DNA of 64,000 bases from Syngnathus acus. Its lineage: Eukaryota; Chordata; Actinopteri; Syngnathiformes; Syngnathidae. The stretch lies in the NCBI RefSeq assembly GCF_901709675.1, contig NC_051095.1, forward strand, positions 14,213,456 through 14,277,455, written 5' to 3'. The notes below the pieces were generated by a model, which worked only from the letters and a program-made list of their open reading frames with translations, did not search any database and was not told the origin of the DNA. Each line of letters opens with the position of its first letter. Positions within the stretch are counted from its first letter, which is position 1. Position numbers and translations under genes: made by a program. Of this stretch, positions 13,331-25,518 are shown in pieces.

Positions 13331-16300
13331 ACAGAACTCAACTTTTGTAGACAGTGCAACTGCACCATGCCACAAAATGTGGATTTTTGAGTCAACACAA
13401 GTTTAGCTACATCCATGAGAGATGCGTAGCCATTGCCATTGTTCATGGACAAGAACTAACGTTAGCTGGCATTTAATTGACCAAGCACATAAGGTCATTT
13501 GTGCCTCTCTACCTCATTAAATGCGCCTTATACCAATTTTTATTAGCATTTTACTATCAAATTTTAGACCCCACCCCATGCGAAAATTACGTTCTTTTTA
13601 TGCCATTGGGATTTTTTCAGGCCAGCAATGTGTACTTTGGCTTCAAATTTTCACATTCTATTAGTTATTAATTTACAACGCTTGATTCCAGTTTTTGGGG
13701 TCTGCACAGCAGATGACTGAGATTTACTACTGTCTGCAATGATGCTCGATAACCCTCCCACCCCACATATAACGCTCATTAGCGGTGTGCAAGTCAATGA
13801 GTATGCACACCCTCCCTCTGAGCTGCCCCCATACAGACTTTTCAAGGTGTCATAAACGCCATCGTTCCATTAGGCGCTGCCACCCCGGGGACTCCTGAAT
13901 TTGACAGTGGTTTTCAAATGTCACAGTCAAATTGGAAGCAAATGTGAGTCATTATTTGAGAGCGTCACACTGTTTTCGATTTGGTGGCCATTGTCATTAA
14001 TACTCATTTATTTGTCCGGTGAGTTTGTTCACATGACTGCAGCCGTAACGGAGGCAATGGCTCACTCCCTACCTGAGTGACATTTGCTTTTTTAACCTTT
14101 ACGTGCTGCTAATTTTCCATGCACACACTGAATGTTCTGGGTCAGTTTTCACAGATTAACAGTTGTGTATAGTACATATCAAAATAGGAATCGCACATTT
14201 GTCTTGTACTCATAAACCAACAATAATAAATAGACAATTAAAGGTTAAAGCTGGTGTCTCACTGAGTGATGAATGCTTGTAATGAACGCTTGGGCCTGCT
14301 GCTCAATTTTAACGTTACGGTGGTATTTTGTCGAGTCGTTTAAAAAAAAAAGAAAAAAAAAGAACCATACACATACTTTGTAGCACCTGTACAAAAGAAT
14401 GGCATTTATTTTTGTATATTGTGGACCACTTTCAATAAAGTTATCAAATTGAAAGAATGATATTTTAGGGTAGGCCCATTTTCATTGTTTTCAAATGTCA
14501 AAATGGGTGAAATTTGACCCAGGCAGTATGAATGGGTTTGAATGAAACCATTAGTGCTGTCTACACGGCCTAAGTCCACGACCAACATTGTTTGGAATGA
14601 CAGACAAGCCAATGTGAGCTTAATTATCTTTGTTGTCCCCCTGGAGGGTGAGTTGTAGCAACTGAGATTGTCTCCTGACAAATAGCACACACTCCACCTA
14701 AATAACACCCTGTTGCCATAGGTGACTGCTATGTCACCTATAGTACAAGACATTCTACACAAACCTGATATGCCTTTGTGGGCTTTTTCATCCTCCGGCC
14801 TTGTCTCCGATCCGCACACTGTTGGAATTGTTCCTGTGGTCAGTGGCTTTAGATCCCTCTATTAGTTGGCAAGTACCATGTCTTGTCCCTTAATACACAG
14901 CAAATCAATGTGATGTGTTTGGTCCACTGAGGGGAAATCATCACCACCAGTGGGGCTCTCCACAAGATGTGCTTGCCCAGCAGGGTTGGAAATGGCGGCT
15001 CCTTGCAGGGTAAATGATTCCGCCGTGAGAACTAAACAGACTTAAGACTCAGTGGTGCAACCACCTTGTTGCCATCATGACTCCAATGTGTTTACACCAA
15101 CCAACATGATCAATTCGTCTTCAAAATCCACTTGAACCATAAGGAACTGTTTAACTGTTGGAATTATTCATTCATTCTTCAAACCGCTTATATAATACGA
15201 CTACCACACTGATAATAATAAGTTATTTGTTAGTTGCTATTTGTTATGCTATTTGTGGCATTCTTTGGGATCCACCATTTCAAACAAAAAAAACAACAAT
15301 AATTTTATGGAATAAAATGCACAACAAAAAAAATCTGTCCAAAATCATAGATGATTGTGAAGCATGCGTAATCCATAACAAAGCAACAGGTGGGTGCAAT
15401 AACCAAAATATTAAGGTCACTTGAGCCGACAATAAGCCACTTGAGCTGACAAAGAGTTTGAGATAAGTAAAACAAAGGGGTACGGTAGAGTAAATTGATG
15501 GATACATATATGTACAACTGGAATTATAGTTGCCATTACAATTCAAAATGTCTATCCCTATTGCCTGTGGCTGTATGCTGTATTCATACAAAAAAAACAG
15601 TACACTCTCCAGTTTGTGTTGCTTTCCATGCTGTCCGGTCTTTGAAGAGATGGCCATCAAGCAAGGCACCCCGCGGGCATTCCATATTCGTTTGAATTGT
15701 TTTCATTGCTCCTGCCTCGTGAGCGCAGGACATTTTGACATTTTAATAGATCCTTGACCTAGATTAAGTGTCTGTGTGATGTGTGTCATTCTTAACCACT
15801 GTCAGCTGGAGATTCAGTTGTGGAAGGGGTGTAAACCAAAATGTAGCATTGGTGAGAAATTGTTACACTGTCATCTTGTCTGCACCAGCTTGTATTCACT
15901 CCTAAAGAAAATAATGAAGTCAGAAAAAAGAGGAACCCTGCTGATGATTGTGCGTGTGTCTGCGCTTTCATAAAATGTGACACTGTGCATAATAATTTGC
16001 CCCTCATTTTTGCATTTATGAAAGAATCGCCCGTGGGGCTTTTTTTGGCCTAGTGCCAAAAGCTGCTTTGTGTGAGAAAGCGAGGGACTGAAAATAAAGA
16101 CACAAGCAAAAACATATCTTGGTGTATACACTGACCGTGTTTAAAGAAAAGTGAATTATAGCTTTCTTCATTTCAATTTGGCAGTTTGGTATTCTGCCCC
16201 AAACCACTTTGTTTTGCTGCCAGTGAATCAAAGACACCTCTTAGAAACTGTCAAGACTCTTCAATGAGAGAGAGAATTATTGTGGCCTTTAGACTTTACA

Positions 16301-16477
16301 TTTTATATCAAATCTTTTGGCTGCTTTTTGATAATTTCAAGTTTCTTTGAGGATGTGAATTACTGACTGCCTGAGGACACACTCAGACCATTTTATGGTG
16401 GAAAAACATGTAAGTCAATGTAAATGCACTGCTTTTAAAAGTCAGTGGTGATTACATAAGCTCCAATGCTAATAATA

Positions 16478-16530
16478 TAATATAATATAATATAATTAAT
16501 ATACTATAATATAATTAATATAATATAATA
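16478..16530 (+). repeat. (TAATA)n microsatellite
   Basis: AATATAATATAATATAATAT with interruptions, followed by further AT-rich sequence. Confidence 0.85.
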
Positions 16531-16723
16531 AAAGCTCTGTGTATCAATTTTATTATTTTATAGTATGTTTTATAAATTTATTATTTATTAATTTTGTTCA
16601 TTGAGGGAAAATCAATCCAGTTTTTCACGTTATATGTTAGGTTGATCACAATCTGTTCTGGTATTGCGACATAGTCTCTACATTGTGGGTGGGTCTACTC
16701 TGGAACGTAGCTAATAAAGTAAT

Positions 16724-17000
16724 TCCCTCATGGTCCATTGGTTAGGATGCGGAGCTTTCACCGCCCGCAGCCTGGGTTCGATTCCCGTTCAGGGAACCAT
16801 ATGCAGCCATAGGGGGGCACATGTCAGTTTCTCCCCCTGTGCCGGTCCCAAGCCCGGGTAAATGCAGAGGGTTGCGTCAGGAAGGGCATCCGGCGTAAAA
16901 ACTGTGCCAAACACTTCTCATGCTAATCATCTGGACAAAAAAAAAAAGTGTTTTGCTCTGGCGACCCCTTCGGGGAAAAAGCCGAAAGGAGCCACCACCA
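16724..17000 (+). mobile_element. SINE with tRNA-Glu-derived head and LINE-like tail
   Basis: Positions 16724-16796 read as a 73-nt tRNA-Glu-like sequence: TCCCTCATGGTCCATTGGTTAGG (A box), anticodon position TTC (16757-16759), GGGTTCGATTCCC (B box) and TCAGGGAA, followed by CCA. The acceptor, anticodon and T stems have mismatches, so it is a retroposed derivative and not a working tRNA. The body after it has AGGAAGGGCATCCGGCGTAAAA and GGCGACCCCTTCGGGG...GCCGAAAGGAG, a 3' tail that from memory is shared by several fish SINEs and LINEs. No clear target duplication was found. Confidence 0.75.
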
Positions 17001-19725
17001 CCCTATTGAAATAATTATGAGTGAATACTCAAACAACTGTGGCTTACTCATGCATTTGTAAAAAAAGAAACTTCCATAGTACTCTGATGTTTAAAAAAAA
17101 GATACAAACACGTGATATTGTCACGTGTCCCAACTCCTTCTGCACCGGTTGGTGCTTCTTCCCTCGCGCGTGACCGGCTGCCGCCTCCTGCGCTTGAACA
17201 CATTGCTCAGAGGCAGGCATGTTCAGGGTTCATTGTCACTGTCGCAACTCCTGGACGACAGTGCTTTTTTCCTGACACGTGATCACTGTATTCCGTTGTA
17301 GGAAAAACTTAATTCTAATTTCTGCCAACCAGAGGAATATCATTTAGCATTTCTGTCTGACAATGCATTGCTGAGGCAAGTTAATTGTTACATAATTCAA
17401 CCTCTAATTATGAAGCATGAAACACGAAAGTGTTACCGCTAGTTCACTAGTGACAAGCAGTTGGCAGCTAGCCACTCAGGAGCAAGCACAAGAGAAGCTA
17501 ACATAGCAGTGTATGACTTTACTCAGTGTTTTTCTTTCATACAAAGACAGACCAAAATGTACAGAAACAGATATACTTATTTGGTTTGACAATGAGCTAC
17601 CCAATAGCAGTTGAAAGTAGAAACATGCCAAAACAAACATAAGGTACGAGCTTAACAGCATTAACTTTTTTTTTTAATATCAAATGAAGGCCATTCCTTT
17701 CCAGTCTCACATTTCTGGTGAGTATTCCAAAACAAATAAACCCAGCATTTAATTAGTGGGGTTATCTGCCAGATACACCAGTGCCTTGACTGAAACTAGG
17801 GAGTAAAATTAAAACGGAAATAAGGTGGTCGTGCAGAATCCCTCATTGGATGATTAAAAGTAACCTTTTGAGGTATGGAGAAGCTGTTAGCCATGCCCTT
17901 TCTTTCCACGGCAAATGCCATCTTGGAACTCCTGGCCTAATGATGCTACAATGGTTGTGAGGCAATTACACTGGCTCTAAATTGATCCCAAAGCTCTGGA
18001 CCTGTGAGCGTGAGACGTAGCCGAGGTCAATTCTGATCCAACAAGCAAGAAAAGCAAGCAGGCCTCTATTAGTTGAAATCATAAACTATATTCTGTCACA
18101 TATTAGCTCATTCAGAGGTGTTGTACAAACAATTGTGTGATATTTCAAATGATAAATATTCATACACAACTGCTGTTTAAACATATCGACAAAACAGGCG
18201 AAATCCCCTTTGGAGTGATCATCACCGCATTCCTGCATGAGTTGGCAGATGGCCTCCAGTTAAACTGTGACCTGATCTGCCATGCATTTACAATCATTGC
18301 ATTCGGTGTAAAAGCTCCAGCAAGATCTTTTCGCAAAATAAATCTTATTTCGCTCAAAATTGAGGCTGAAGAACAAAAGGATGTTTGGTGCGCACTGCAC
18401 ACCTTTGTTAAATCTTCAATTCTGTCTTACACGAGAGGTTTGAAAGAGGCCTAGAGAGCAGAGCAGGTGTACGGCGGCTGGTATCAGTGTAGCGGAAAGC
18501 AATGGGATTCCAGGGACATGGCCTGACACTTCCAGTGTGCTCCTCTCGTCTCGACTCCCCCACCGGTTCCCAGCAGAGGCCATCTGCTTGGGTGACACCG
18601 CTTGCAGACAGACCATACCATCATGTACTGTAAGCCTGCTGTACTGTACTATTCAGGATCTGATTAAATATGCCACTTCTGAGATTAGAACAAAAATGGA
18701 TAGCCTTCTTTTAAAATCATTGACACTGTATGCAGGAAAAAAAATCCAAAGTCTTCTGGGGCAGCGAAATATTTAGCCAAAAAGGGGACACGGTCTAAAT
18801 GCGTCTGCTTAGGTTTGAGAGTATCAAAACACAGCTAGATGTGGATGACAATAGTCTCGTAAATTTCAGGTATTCTAATCCTCACTAGTCTTTGTCATCA
18901 CAATGTTGTGTCCAATAATCTGCGTGCTTTGTAATAACGATAATGTTATTGATAGTTACAAGATGCACCAACCAAGATCCTCCCATTTATGTTGCTTTAT
19001 GACACTGTGTTGTCACCCTTACTGTCACAGTACAGCACAAGTGTTCGGAAATATTTGAGATTGTATGATTATGCCTCATTCTCCCATAGCTGACTTTATG
19101 TTTTGCTTCTTTAGACAGCAAATTAGGTGACTGAAGTTGTGATGAATCCTTGATTCTAAACAATCACTTCATTGATTGTTATGTTAATTCTTATTTTAGC
19201 AGTGAAATGCGCTTTTCTTCATTAATTTTTCGAGCAGCATTAGTCCTACTCTAAACATGCCCACTTTGTTGCCTTTTGCTGAACCCCACCTCGATATGTT
19301 TAGAACTTGTTTTGAGGAACATAAAATGGTTTGCGCCTACTACCACAAAAATAACCATGTGATGTGAAATCTATTAAATGAACAGATATCACAGTAGCAG
19401 CAGTCGTCACTGATGCACCAAAGTAGCCTCAGTTTAGACTAAACTTTTGCCTTGATCGTCATTTTTTTCCCAAATGACCAATGCTATTTTTCAACCGCTT
19501 CTTCCTGATTTGAGAACCCCTCATCCATTAGGGTGGTATGAAAAACATACATTTCTTACGCACTCATTTTACTTTTTTAGTTGTCGCCTTGCTTGTCATT
19601 GATGTTCAAATCATCCATATTGTCTGTCATGTAGTATAGGCAGCTGCTTCTTGAAGGCATAGGGTGCTTTTGTTGTTGGTCGTCCTTCAGATTTGAAGAT
19701 GACCATTGACTTCAATCTAGATTAA

Positions 19726-20425
19726 GATTCAAGATTCAAGAGATTCAAGAGTTTTTTATTCGTCATGTTTGAGCGTGCCAAACAAGGAATTTGACTTCGG
19801 TAAAACACACCCTCTGTTCAACATATAGGTGACTAACAACACTCAGGACATGTGAGGAATGGCAAAAACAGTGTAGACAAATTCAAAAGGTGTGAAGAGC
19901 AGGATGTTATTGCACAGTAATGCCTCTGAGACTCTATGAGTGGTGTGAGTTCATCAGAGCAACAGCCTGGGGGAAGAAGCTGTCTCGGTGTCTGCTGGTT
20001 TTGGCGTACCGAGCTCTATAACGCCGTCCGGAGGGGAGTAGTTCAAACAGACTGCAACCTGGGTGAGAAGGGTCTGTAGAGATGTTCCTTGCACGCTTCC
20101 TGGTCCTGGACAGGTACAAGTCTTGGATAGATGGGAGGTTGATTCCAATGATCTTTTCTGCAGTCCTGATTGTCCGTTGCAGTCTGTGCTTGTCTTGTTT
20201 GGAGGCTGATCCAAACCAGACAGTGATGGAGGTGCAGAGGACAGACTGGATGATGGCAGTGTAGAAGGTCTTCAGAAGCTCTCGCGGCAGGTTGAACTTC
20301 TTGAGCAGTCTCAGGAAGTACAGCCTCTGCTGGGCCTTCTTCCGGACAGAGTCTATGTGGCAGGTCCATTTCAGGTCCCGAGAGATTGTGGTTCCCAGGA
20401 ACTTGAAGGTGTCTGTGGAGAGAAA
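19726..20425 (-). mobile_element. 5'-truncated L2-like LINE (reverse transcriptase C-terminus and 3' end)
   Basis: On the minus strand an open frame from about 20425 to 19934 encodes FKFLGTTISRDLKW, AQQRLYFLRLLKKF, LCTSITVWFGSA, RTAEKIIG, DPSHPGCSLFELLPSGRRYR and DSFFPQAVALMN, the C-terminal end typical of fish L2/CR1-type retrotransposon proteins. A 3' UTR follows, ending in repeated TTGAATCT units (19729-19752), the expected L2-type terminus. The 5' part, including endonuclease and the catalytic reverse transcriptase core, is missing. The frame is still open, so the copy is not very old. It abuts a second LINE at about 20415-20432. Confidence 0.85.
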
Positions 20426-21300
20426 GAACAGGGATTGTGGGTCCGGAGGGACTGATGAGGCCAAGGCTTACCCACATGTGGGACAAAGGTGGGTGGGTGT
20501 AGTCGCTGTAATGACGGCAGCTCGGCCTTACACTCGGCACACTTTCTCTGGGCCTCTGTGCTGCGTCGAGTTTCAGCTGCACAAGCTACAGTTGTGAGCC
20601 TGCGTCGCCAGCCTGGGCGGTCCACGCGTGCATCTCCCAGCTGTTGGGGTCGATGCTGAGGTGTCTGAGGGAAGCTTTCAAGCTGTCTAAAGCGTTTCTT
20701 CTGTCCTTCCACTGTCCGTTTGCCCTGGCACAACTCGCCGTACAACAGGTGTATCTGCAGTCGGCGTAGAGAAGGCTTGGTGGACAGACTGAGTCCCCTT
20801 CGCTCCCACACGTTCTCACTGTGTCTCCCGAAAGCAGCACTGGCCCTGGCAATCCTGTTGTTGACCTCAACGTCGATGTTCACCACTCGTGAGAGGGTAG
20901 TGCCCAGATAGATGAAATAGCAGCCGAAAACATCATGCTGAAGAGGGTTGGAGCGAGGACACGGCCTTGTTTTATGCCGTTCGTCAGTGGGAAAGCATCC
21001 GACACATCTCCGTCATCCCGTACCTTCACCATCATGCCATCAAGGAACTGGCGGACAGGCATGATGACCTTGCTGGGGCAGCCAAACCTCTCCATGATCT
21101 TCCATATACCGTCCCTGCTGACCGTGTCAATAGCCTTTGTCAAGTCGACAAAGGTCATGTAGAGGTTGCTGTGTTGCTCTTGGCATTTTTCCTGCAGTTA
21201 GCGCGTGGCAAATATCATTGTCCCATGACCAGCGCGGAAGCCGCACTGGCTTATCCGCACCTGCGGATTCGCCACTCCCCCATCGCCACAGGACTTGTGA
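20426..21300 (-). mobile_element. Fragment of a different LINE (I/Jockey-type), with frameshifts and an internal deletion
   Basis: On the minus strand CGFRAGHGTMIFATR (about 21250-21200) shifts frame into MTFVDLTKAIDTVSRDGIWK, FLDGMMVKVRDDG, FPLTNGIKQGRVLAPTLFSMMFSA (21158-20930), the fingers/palm of a reverse transcriptase. The FADD catalytic block that should follow is missing. Similarity resumes at DVEVNNRIARASAAFGR and NVWERRGLSLSTK (about 20880-20790), is interrupted again, and ends with LLYGELCQGKRTVEGQKKRF and a degenerate zinc-finger-like end near FVPHVGKPWPHQSLRTH. It is a dead element. The exact clade (Nimb/I or relative) is from memory. Confidence 0.8.
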
Positions 21301-21706
21301 AGGTTGCCTAGGGTGGTTTAAAGTCATGACTTGCACTAGACTTCCATTAAAGTGAGGGAGAGTTGCGCAGTTCGTCAGCCTCACTGTCTCGTCCGAGACC
21401 ATCAAGATCCAGTGGCAAGAGGACTGGAGACAGAAACGGATGCGGTGGATGGCCGTGCTGTCCTACCTGTCCTACCACGCCCTATGTGCTCCACGACGCA
21501 TTGCTGGTAATCGCTTTTCAGTCCGTTGACTACAGAAGTAGTTCATCCGCGCTGTCCGCCGAATCCAGACTTCACATACTGGGTTGAGCCCAGTCAGTTA
21601 GAGTTCACAGATCTGCAAAAATGACATATCTTGCGGCATGCTCGCAATATAGTGGAGACTCGTGGTGGTGGAAGCGTCCAACATCCCTCCATGATAAGGA
21701 CTAGCC

Positions 21707-22730
21707 CAGGGGTGGGCAAACTACGGCCCGCGGGCCACATCCGGCCCACGGGGCCGTTTAATCCGGCCCGCCAAACCTGAATAAATTGTATTATTAATTT
21801 TTTTTGGGTAATTTTCCCTGCAATTACTATGTTTCCCCAGTAGATGGGGAAGCGCCCGCCCGCGCATTTACTCCCGGGAGCCGTGTCAGAAAGCTCGGTG
21901 CACACTCACAAGTGCGTGTGCGTGCGTACTCAGTAGTACGTAGTAATTTCACCTATCAGTGCCGAATTTCGAGTGTAGGCTGTGACGTCAATATTCTCGT
22001 AATTCGCGCGCTGAGTTTTCAGATACAGTTTTACGCTAATGCCACCCACAAACCTTCCCCTGGAATCCTTCCATTAAAATGAGTGGCCCGAAGAAAAGAA
22101 AGGTGGACAGTGAGTGCCGAATGTTAAAAAAGAGTGGACAATTTGGCTCGACCTACGTGTGTGAGAAGACGTTCAGCCACATGAACGTCAACAAAGCCCG
22201 TCACAGATCTAGGTTAACGGACCGACACCTCGGCTCTATCCTAAAAATGACCACAACAAATTTTACTCCAGACTATAATGCACTAGCCAAAAAGGGAAAC
22301 CAACAATACTATTGATTTCTTTATTACTTTATTTAGATGTATTCTTTCACTGATTCTTCAAGATGATGTATTTGGTCAGAATGTTTGCCGTTGGATGTGA
22401 TTCGCCTCATTAGATAAACATATTTCATAAATCTGACCTGCAGGCGCTGAAGTGATGGAAAATGTTATTCATCATAACAGTGTCGTATTTAATAAGAATC
22501 ACTGATAGTAGTTTTTTGGTGAAATATTTTTTTAATGCTGTTAATAAATGCATTTGTTTTCAAAAAGTTTTTTTTAATATCCATGCTTTAGTATCTACTA
22601 AAAGTAAAAACCTTTTATGCAATTTATATTACTTCACACAAACACTACATCCATCTGCTCCTGGTTCGGCCCCCCGGTCAAAATTTAGAACCCAATTCGG
22701 CCCGCAAGTCAAAAAGTTTGCCCACCCCTG
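21707..22730 (+). mobile_element. Internally deleted hAT (Charlie-like) DNA transposon, 1024 bp
   Basis: The left terminus is CAGGGGTGGGCAAACTACGG and the reverse complement of the right terminus is CAGGGGTGGGCAAACTTTTT. Both are flanked by the 8-bp duplication GACTAGCC (21699-21706 and 22731-22738), diagnostic of hAT. CGGCCC-rich subterminal segments occur at both ends. Most of the transposase is deleted, leaving a 78-codon open frame (22079-22315). It inserted just upstream, in transcript sense, of the LINE cluster. Confidence 0.93.
22079..22315 (+). pseudogene. 78-codon remnant ORF: hAT transposase N-terminus joined to C-terminus
   Basis: The frame begins MSGPKKRKVDSECR, typical of the start of GTF2IRD2/ZBED-like hAT transposases from memory. 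It continues directly into KKSGQFGSTYVCEKTFSHMN and HRSRLTDRHLGSILKM, the C-terminal hAT dimerisation region, then stops after about 20 more residues. The zinc finger and the catalytic core are absent, so it cannot be an active transposase. The deletion kept the frame. PKKRKV (22088-22105) has the same sequence as the classical monopartite nuclear localisation signal. Whether it is expressed is unknown. Confidence 0.75.
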
Positions 22731-23953
22731 GACTAGCCTATATCATGCTGCTATACGTATGTCTATGATATATGCACACACGGGTGAAATATCCATGATG
22801 TGTGACAAATACCTTGATACGCAGTCCGCGCAGCTGTTACGTCTTATGAGCGGTCATATACCATTATCATGTGTACATTTATTACTGCACCCCTCTAGCT
22901 CACTCACTGGATCAATAGACAGCAGTAAAGATGAGAGGTAGTTTGGCGTACAGTACACGCCGATGCAACAAGATGTAACGCTGCACTTTTATTTGAAAAA
23001 TAAACTGGATTTTTGATGAGACTTGTTTCTGAAAAGCTGATTGAAAGTATTTTGATAAGCCAGACCTTCAAAACTCACTTTAAAACCCTCTGTGGTGCAT
23101 TTCTTGTTCCATGCTGTGTAGTTAGCAATGACCCCGGTTCTGGTGGACGCATTGTGTGAGACCAATGACACAAAGGGAACGTATGGTGGATTCAGAAGTC
23201 AATGGAGGCCTCGCTCGCCTCCCCCGCTGCTGGGTGTTTGCTGCATTCTTATCCCCGCTAGCCATCTAACCTTCTACTTGCGCACACACAGCCTACATTC
23301 ACAACCACCATTGACCACCTTTTGTTTCGTACCATTTTCCCAGTTTAATCATGTGGGAAAATATTTATTCATGGTCTCTTGTTATTACTTGCTTTGAACG
23401 AATTGATGAATTTCTTTTTTTATCTTGCTGTGTCACTTCAAGGTGAACAGCGGTTTAAAGAATGAGATTAACGTTTGGGCCGTATTGTACGTCAGAAGAC
23501 AGTCTCCTTTTCTTTGGTTTGCCTTCATTCCAAAATCCTATTTAGTTTATTATTGATGTTATTCATATTAGGTTAAGCCAGTTGGTAAAATTTTATATAA
23601 TGTTTGACTTGGGTACCTTTAGTAAATTAATGTTTGTATTTTAGTGTAATGTTATATTAAAACAAGATTAGGGTAGAGCTGTCAAAATGATCAATTAATT
23701 GACAACTAATCAATTGTCCAAATAATTGACTAATATTTTAGTAATCATTTAGACCTATGGCAGCTTGAATCGTTTTGGTAATAATTGAAAGTATGCTTAC
23801 AGAAACACTCCCTTATGATATAACCTAAGTTTTAATTTTTGATACTTGCTGAATTGAGGGCTCACCTAATCTCATGCAGAGTGGTTGGAACTCAGACGGT
23901 TTGTATCAATTCAAGGTCCATATGTCCTGAAAGTCTTGGCGCGTTCCAAATTA

Positions 23954-24315
23954 CACTACCATTAAAAAGTTTAGGGTCACTTAGAAATGTCCTTATTTTT
24001 TTAATAAAATCCAATTTTTTTTTCAATGAGGATAACATTAAACTAATCAGGAATACACTTTATACATTGTTAATGTGGTAAATGACTATTCTAGCCACGT
24101 ATGTCTGTTTTTTTAATTCAATTCAATTCAATTCAATTAATGCAATATGTATAAAAGCCCATTTCCAGCAACCATCCCTCCAGTGTTCTAATGGTCTATT
24201 GTGTTTGCTAATAGTGTTAGAAGGCTAATGGACGATTAGAAAACCCTTGTGCAATTATGTTAGTTTTCATCGAAAACACTAAATTGGGTGACCCCCAAAC
24301 CTTTGAACGGTAGTG
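23954..24315. mobile_element. Internally deleted Tc1/mariner element, 362 bp
   Basis: The left end CACTACCATTAAAAAGTTTAGGGTCAC and the reverse complement of the right end CACTACCGTTCAAAGGTTTGGGGGTCAC form terminal inverted repeats flanked by TA on both sides. Interior segments such as CAACCATCCCTCCAGTGTTCTAATGG and GATTAGAAAACCCTTGTGCAAT match what I recall of fish Tc1-like non-coding ends. The transposase is deleted. A short CAATT pentanucleotide run (24117-24139) lies inside. Confidence 0.85.
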
Positions 24316-24704
24316 TACATATTCACACGTCCTTGATGTAGGACACCCAAATGGTCTAAAACAGCTCAAAATATGTTACATATAAATTTAGGGTTCATAT
24401 CAGCATGTGGCAGCAAGGGAGCGTTAAAAAATAAGAGGTTGACTATTTACACGGTTGAACTCTTCAGTGTTGCATGACTTTAGTCCTAGTGATGACTTTG
24501 TCGGTACCTTATTCAATGTAGTCTAGATTCTATCTTCTCATTTTACCTTTCTTATGATTGCCTCTAGTATTCAATTGAGTTTGCCTTGCAGATCAAGGGT
24601 AAATCTATCCTTAGGTTGATTGTGGTATCAAACACTCCAGAGACCTGCTACATTAACCCTCTTTCCTTTGAACCATGTATTTAAAATTGGAAGTATCTTA
24701 CACG

Positions 24705-24758
<54 letters not shown>
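24705..24758 (+). repeat. (CA)n microsatellite
   Basis: About 25 uninterrupted CA units after two CACG units. Confidence 0.95.
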
Positions 24759-24759
<1 letters not shown>

Positions 24760-25299
24760 CTCCGTAAGCACCATTCTTACAGCTCGTGACAAAAATTGCG
24801 GAATTAAAGCAACACCTCAAGCCGTTTTAATCCCATGAATGAAGATGCGGAGAGCAGTGAAGTCACGCTCGCAGAGCAGCGTTTTAAAGAGATCAGCCCC
24901 GCCGTGCGCCATGATCAGCCCCGCATTGTGCATATCTGACATGTCCTTAAAGTGCTCCCAGGCATTGTGATCTGACTTATTTCCTTGAGTGACTTACCCA
25001 CTTCCAAATCGTCTTACTCTGGTAACGCGCTTAGTGTTGCTTGCCCACAGGAATAGTGTCTGAAGTTCCTTGGCATACTCTTAAGTCTGTTCACCCGTTT
25101 GCAATGACATTTCCATTTACAAAGGAAACCCACTGTCGTTGAGCAGCTTACCATGTACCATAGTCACTCGAAAGCTGTTGAGAACGTTGGGTGAAATGCT
25201 TATTGTTTTTCTCATACAGTTAAATCTCTTTGATGGGAAGCATGTTAGCATACCATTCTGAGGTTAATTGAAGATTCTAAATGACACTTGGGACAGTCC

Positions 25300-25395
25300 A
25301 GTGTATACCTCACCTATTCACCCAAAGTCACCTGTGATAATCTACAATGACCTTAATTCAGACAAGTGCTGTGGAAAATGGATGACAGATAGATT
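25300..25395 (+). repeat. Old V-SINE 3' remnant
   Basis: TTCACCCAAAGTCACCTGTGATAA through GGAAAATGGATGACAG resembles the terminal part of the SINE (CCCGAAGTCAGCTGGGATA...AAATGGATGGATG). Weak. Confidence 0.35.
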
Positions 25396-25518
25396 GTGTA
25401 GAGGCTCTTAGGCACCCCTTTAGTCTGTTTTAATCAAATCCTTGATTACAATTACAGTTTGTTAAAGTACAAATCTGGTTGAAATAGCCACTTCACCCTG
25501 AGTATACATAACACCCAG

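Noticed and set aside
16724-16796. Functional tRNA-Glu (TTC) gene
   Set aside because: Mismatches in acceptor, anticodon and T stems, and a SINE body directly downstream.
20043-20582. 179-codon minus-strand open frame
   Set aside because: Out-of-frame shadow of the L2-like LINE protein.
19934-21405. Host gene with reverse transcriptase domain
   Set aside because: Two truncated, frameshifted LINE fragments without endonuclease or complete catalytic core.
24620-24838. 72-codon frame with HTHT repeats
   Set aside because: Translation of the (CA)n microsatellite.
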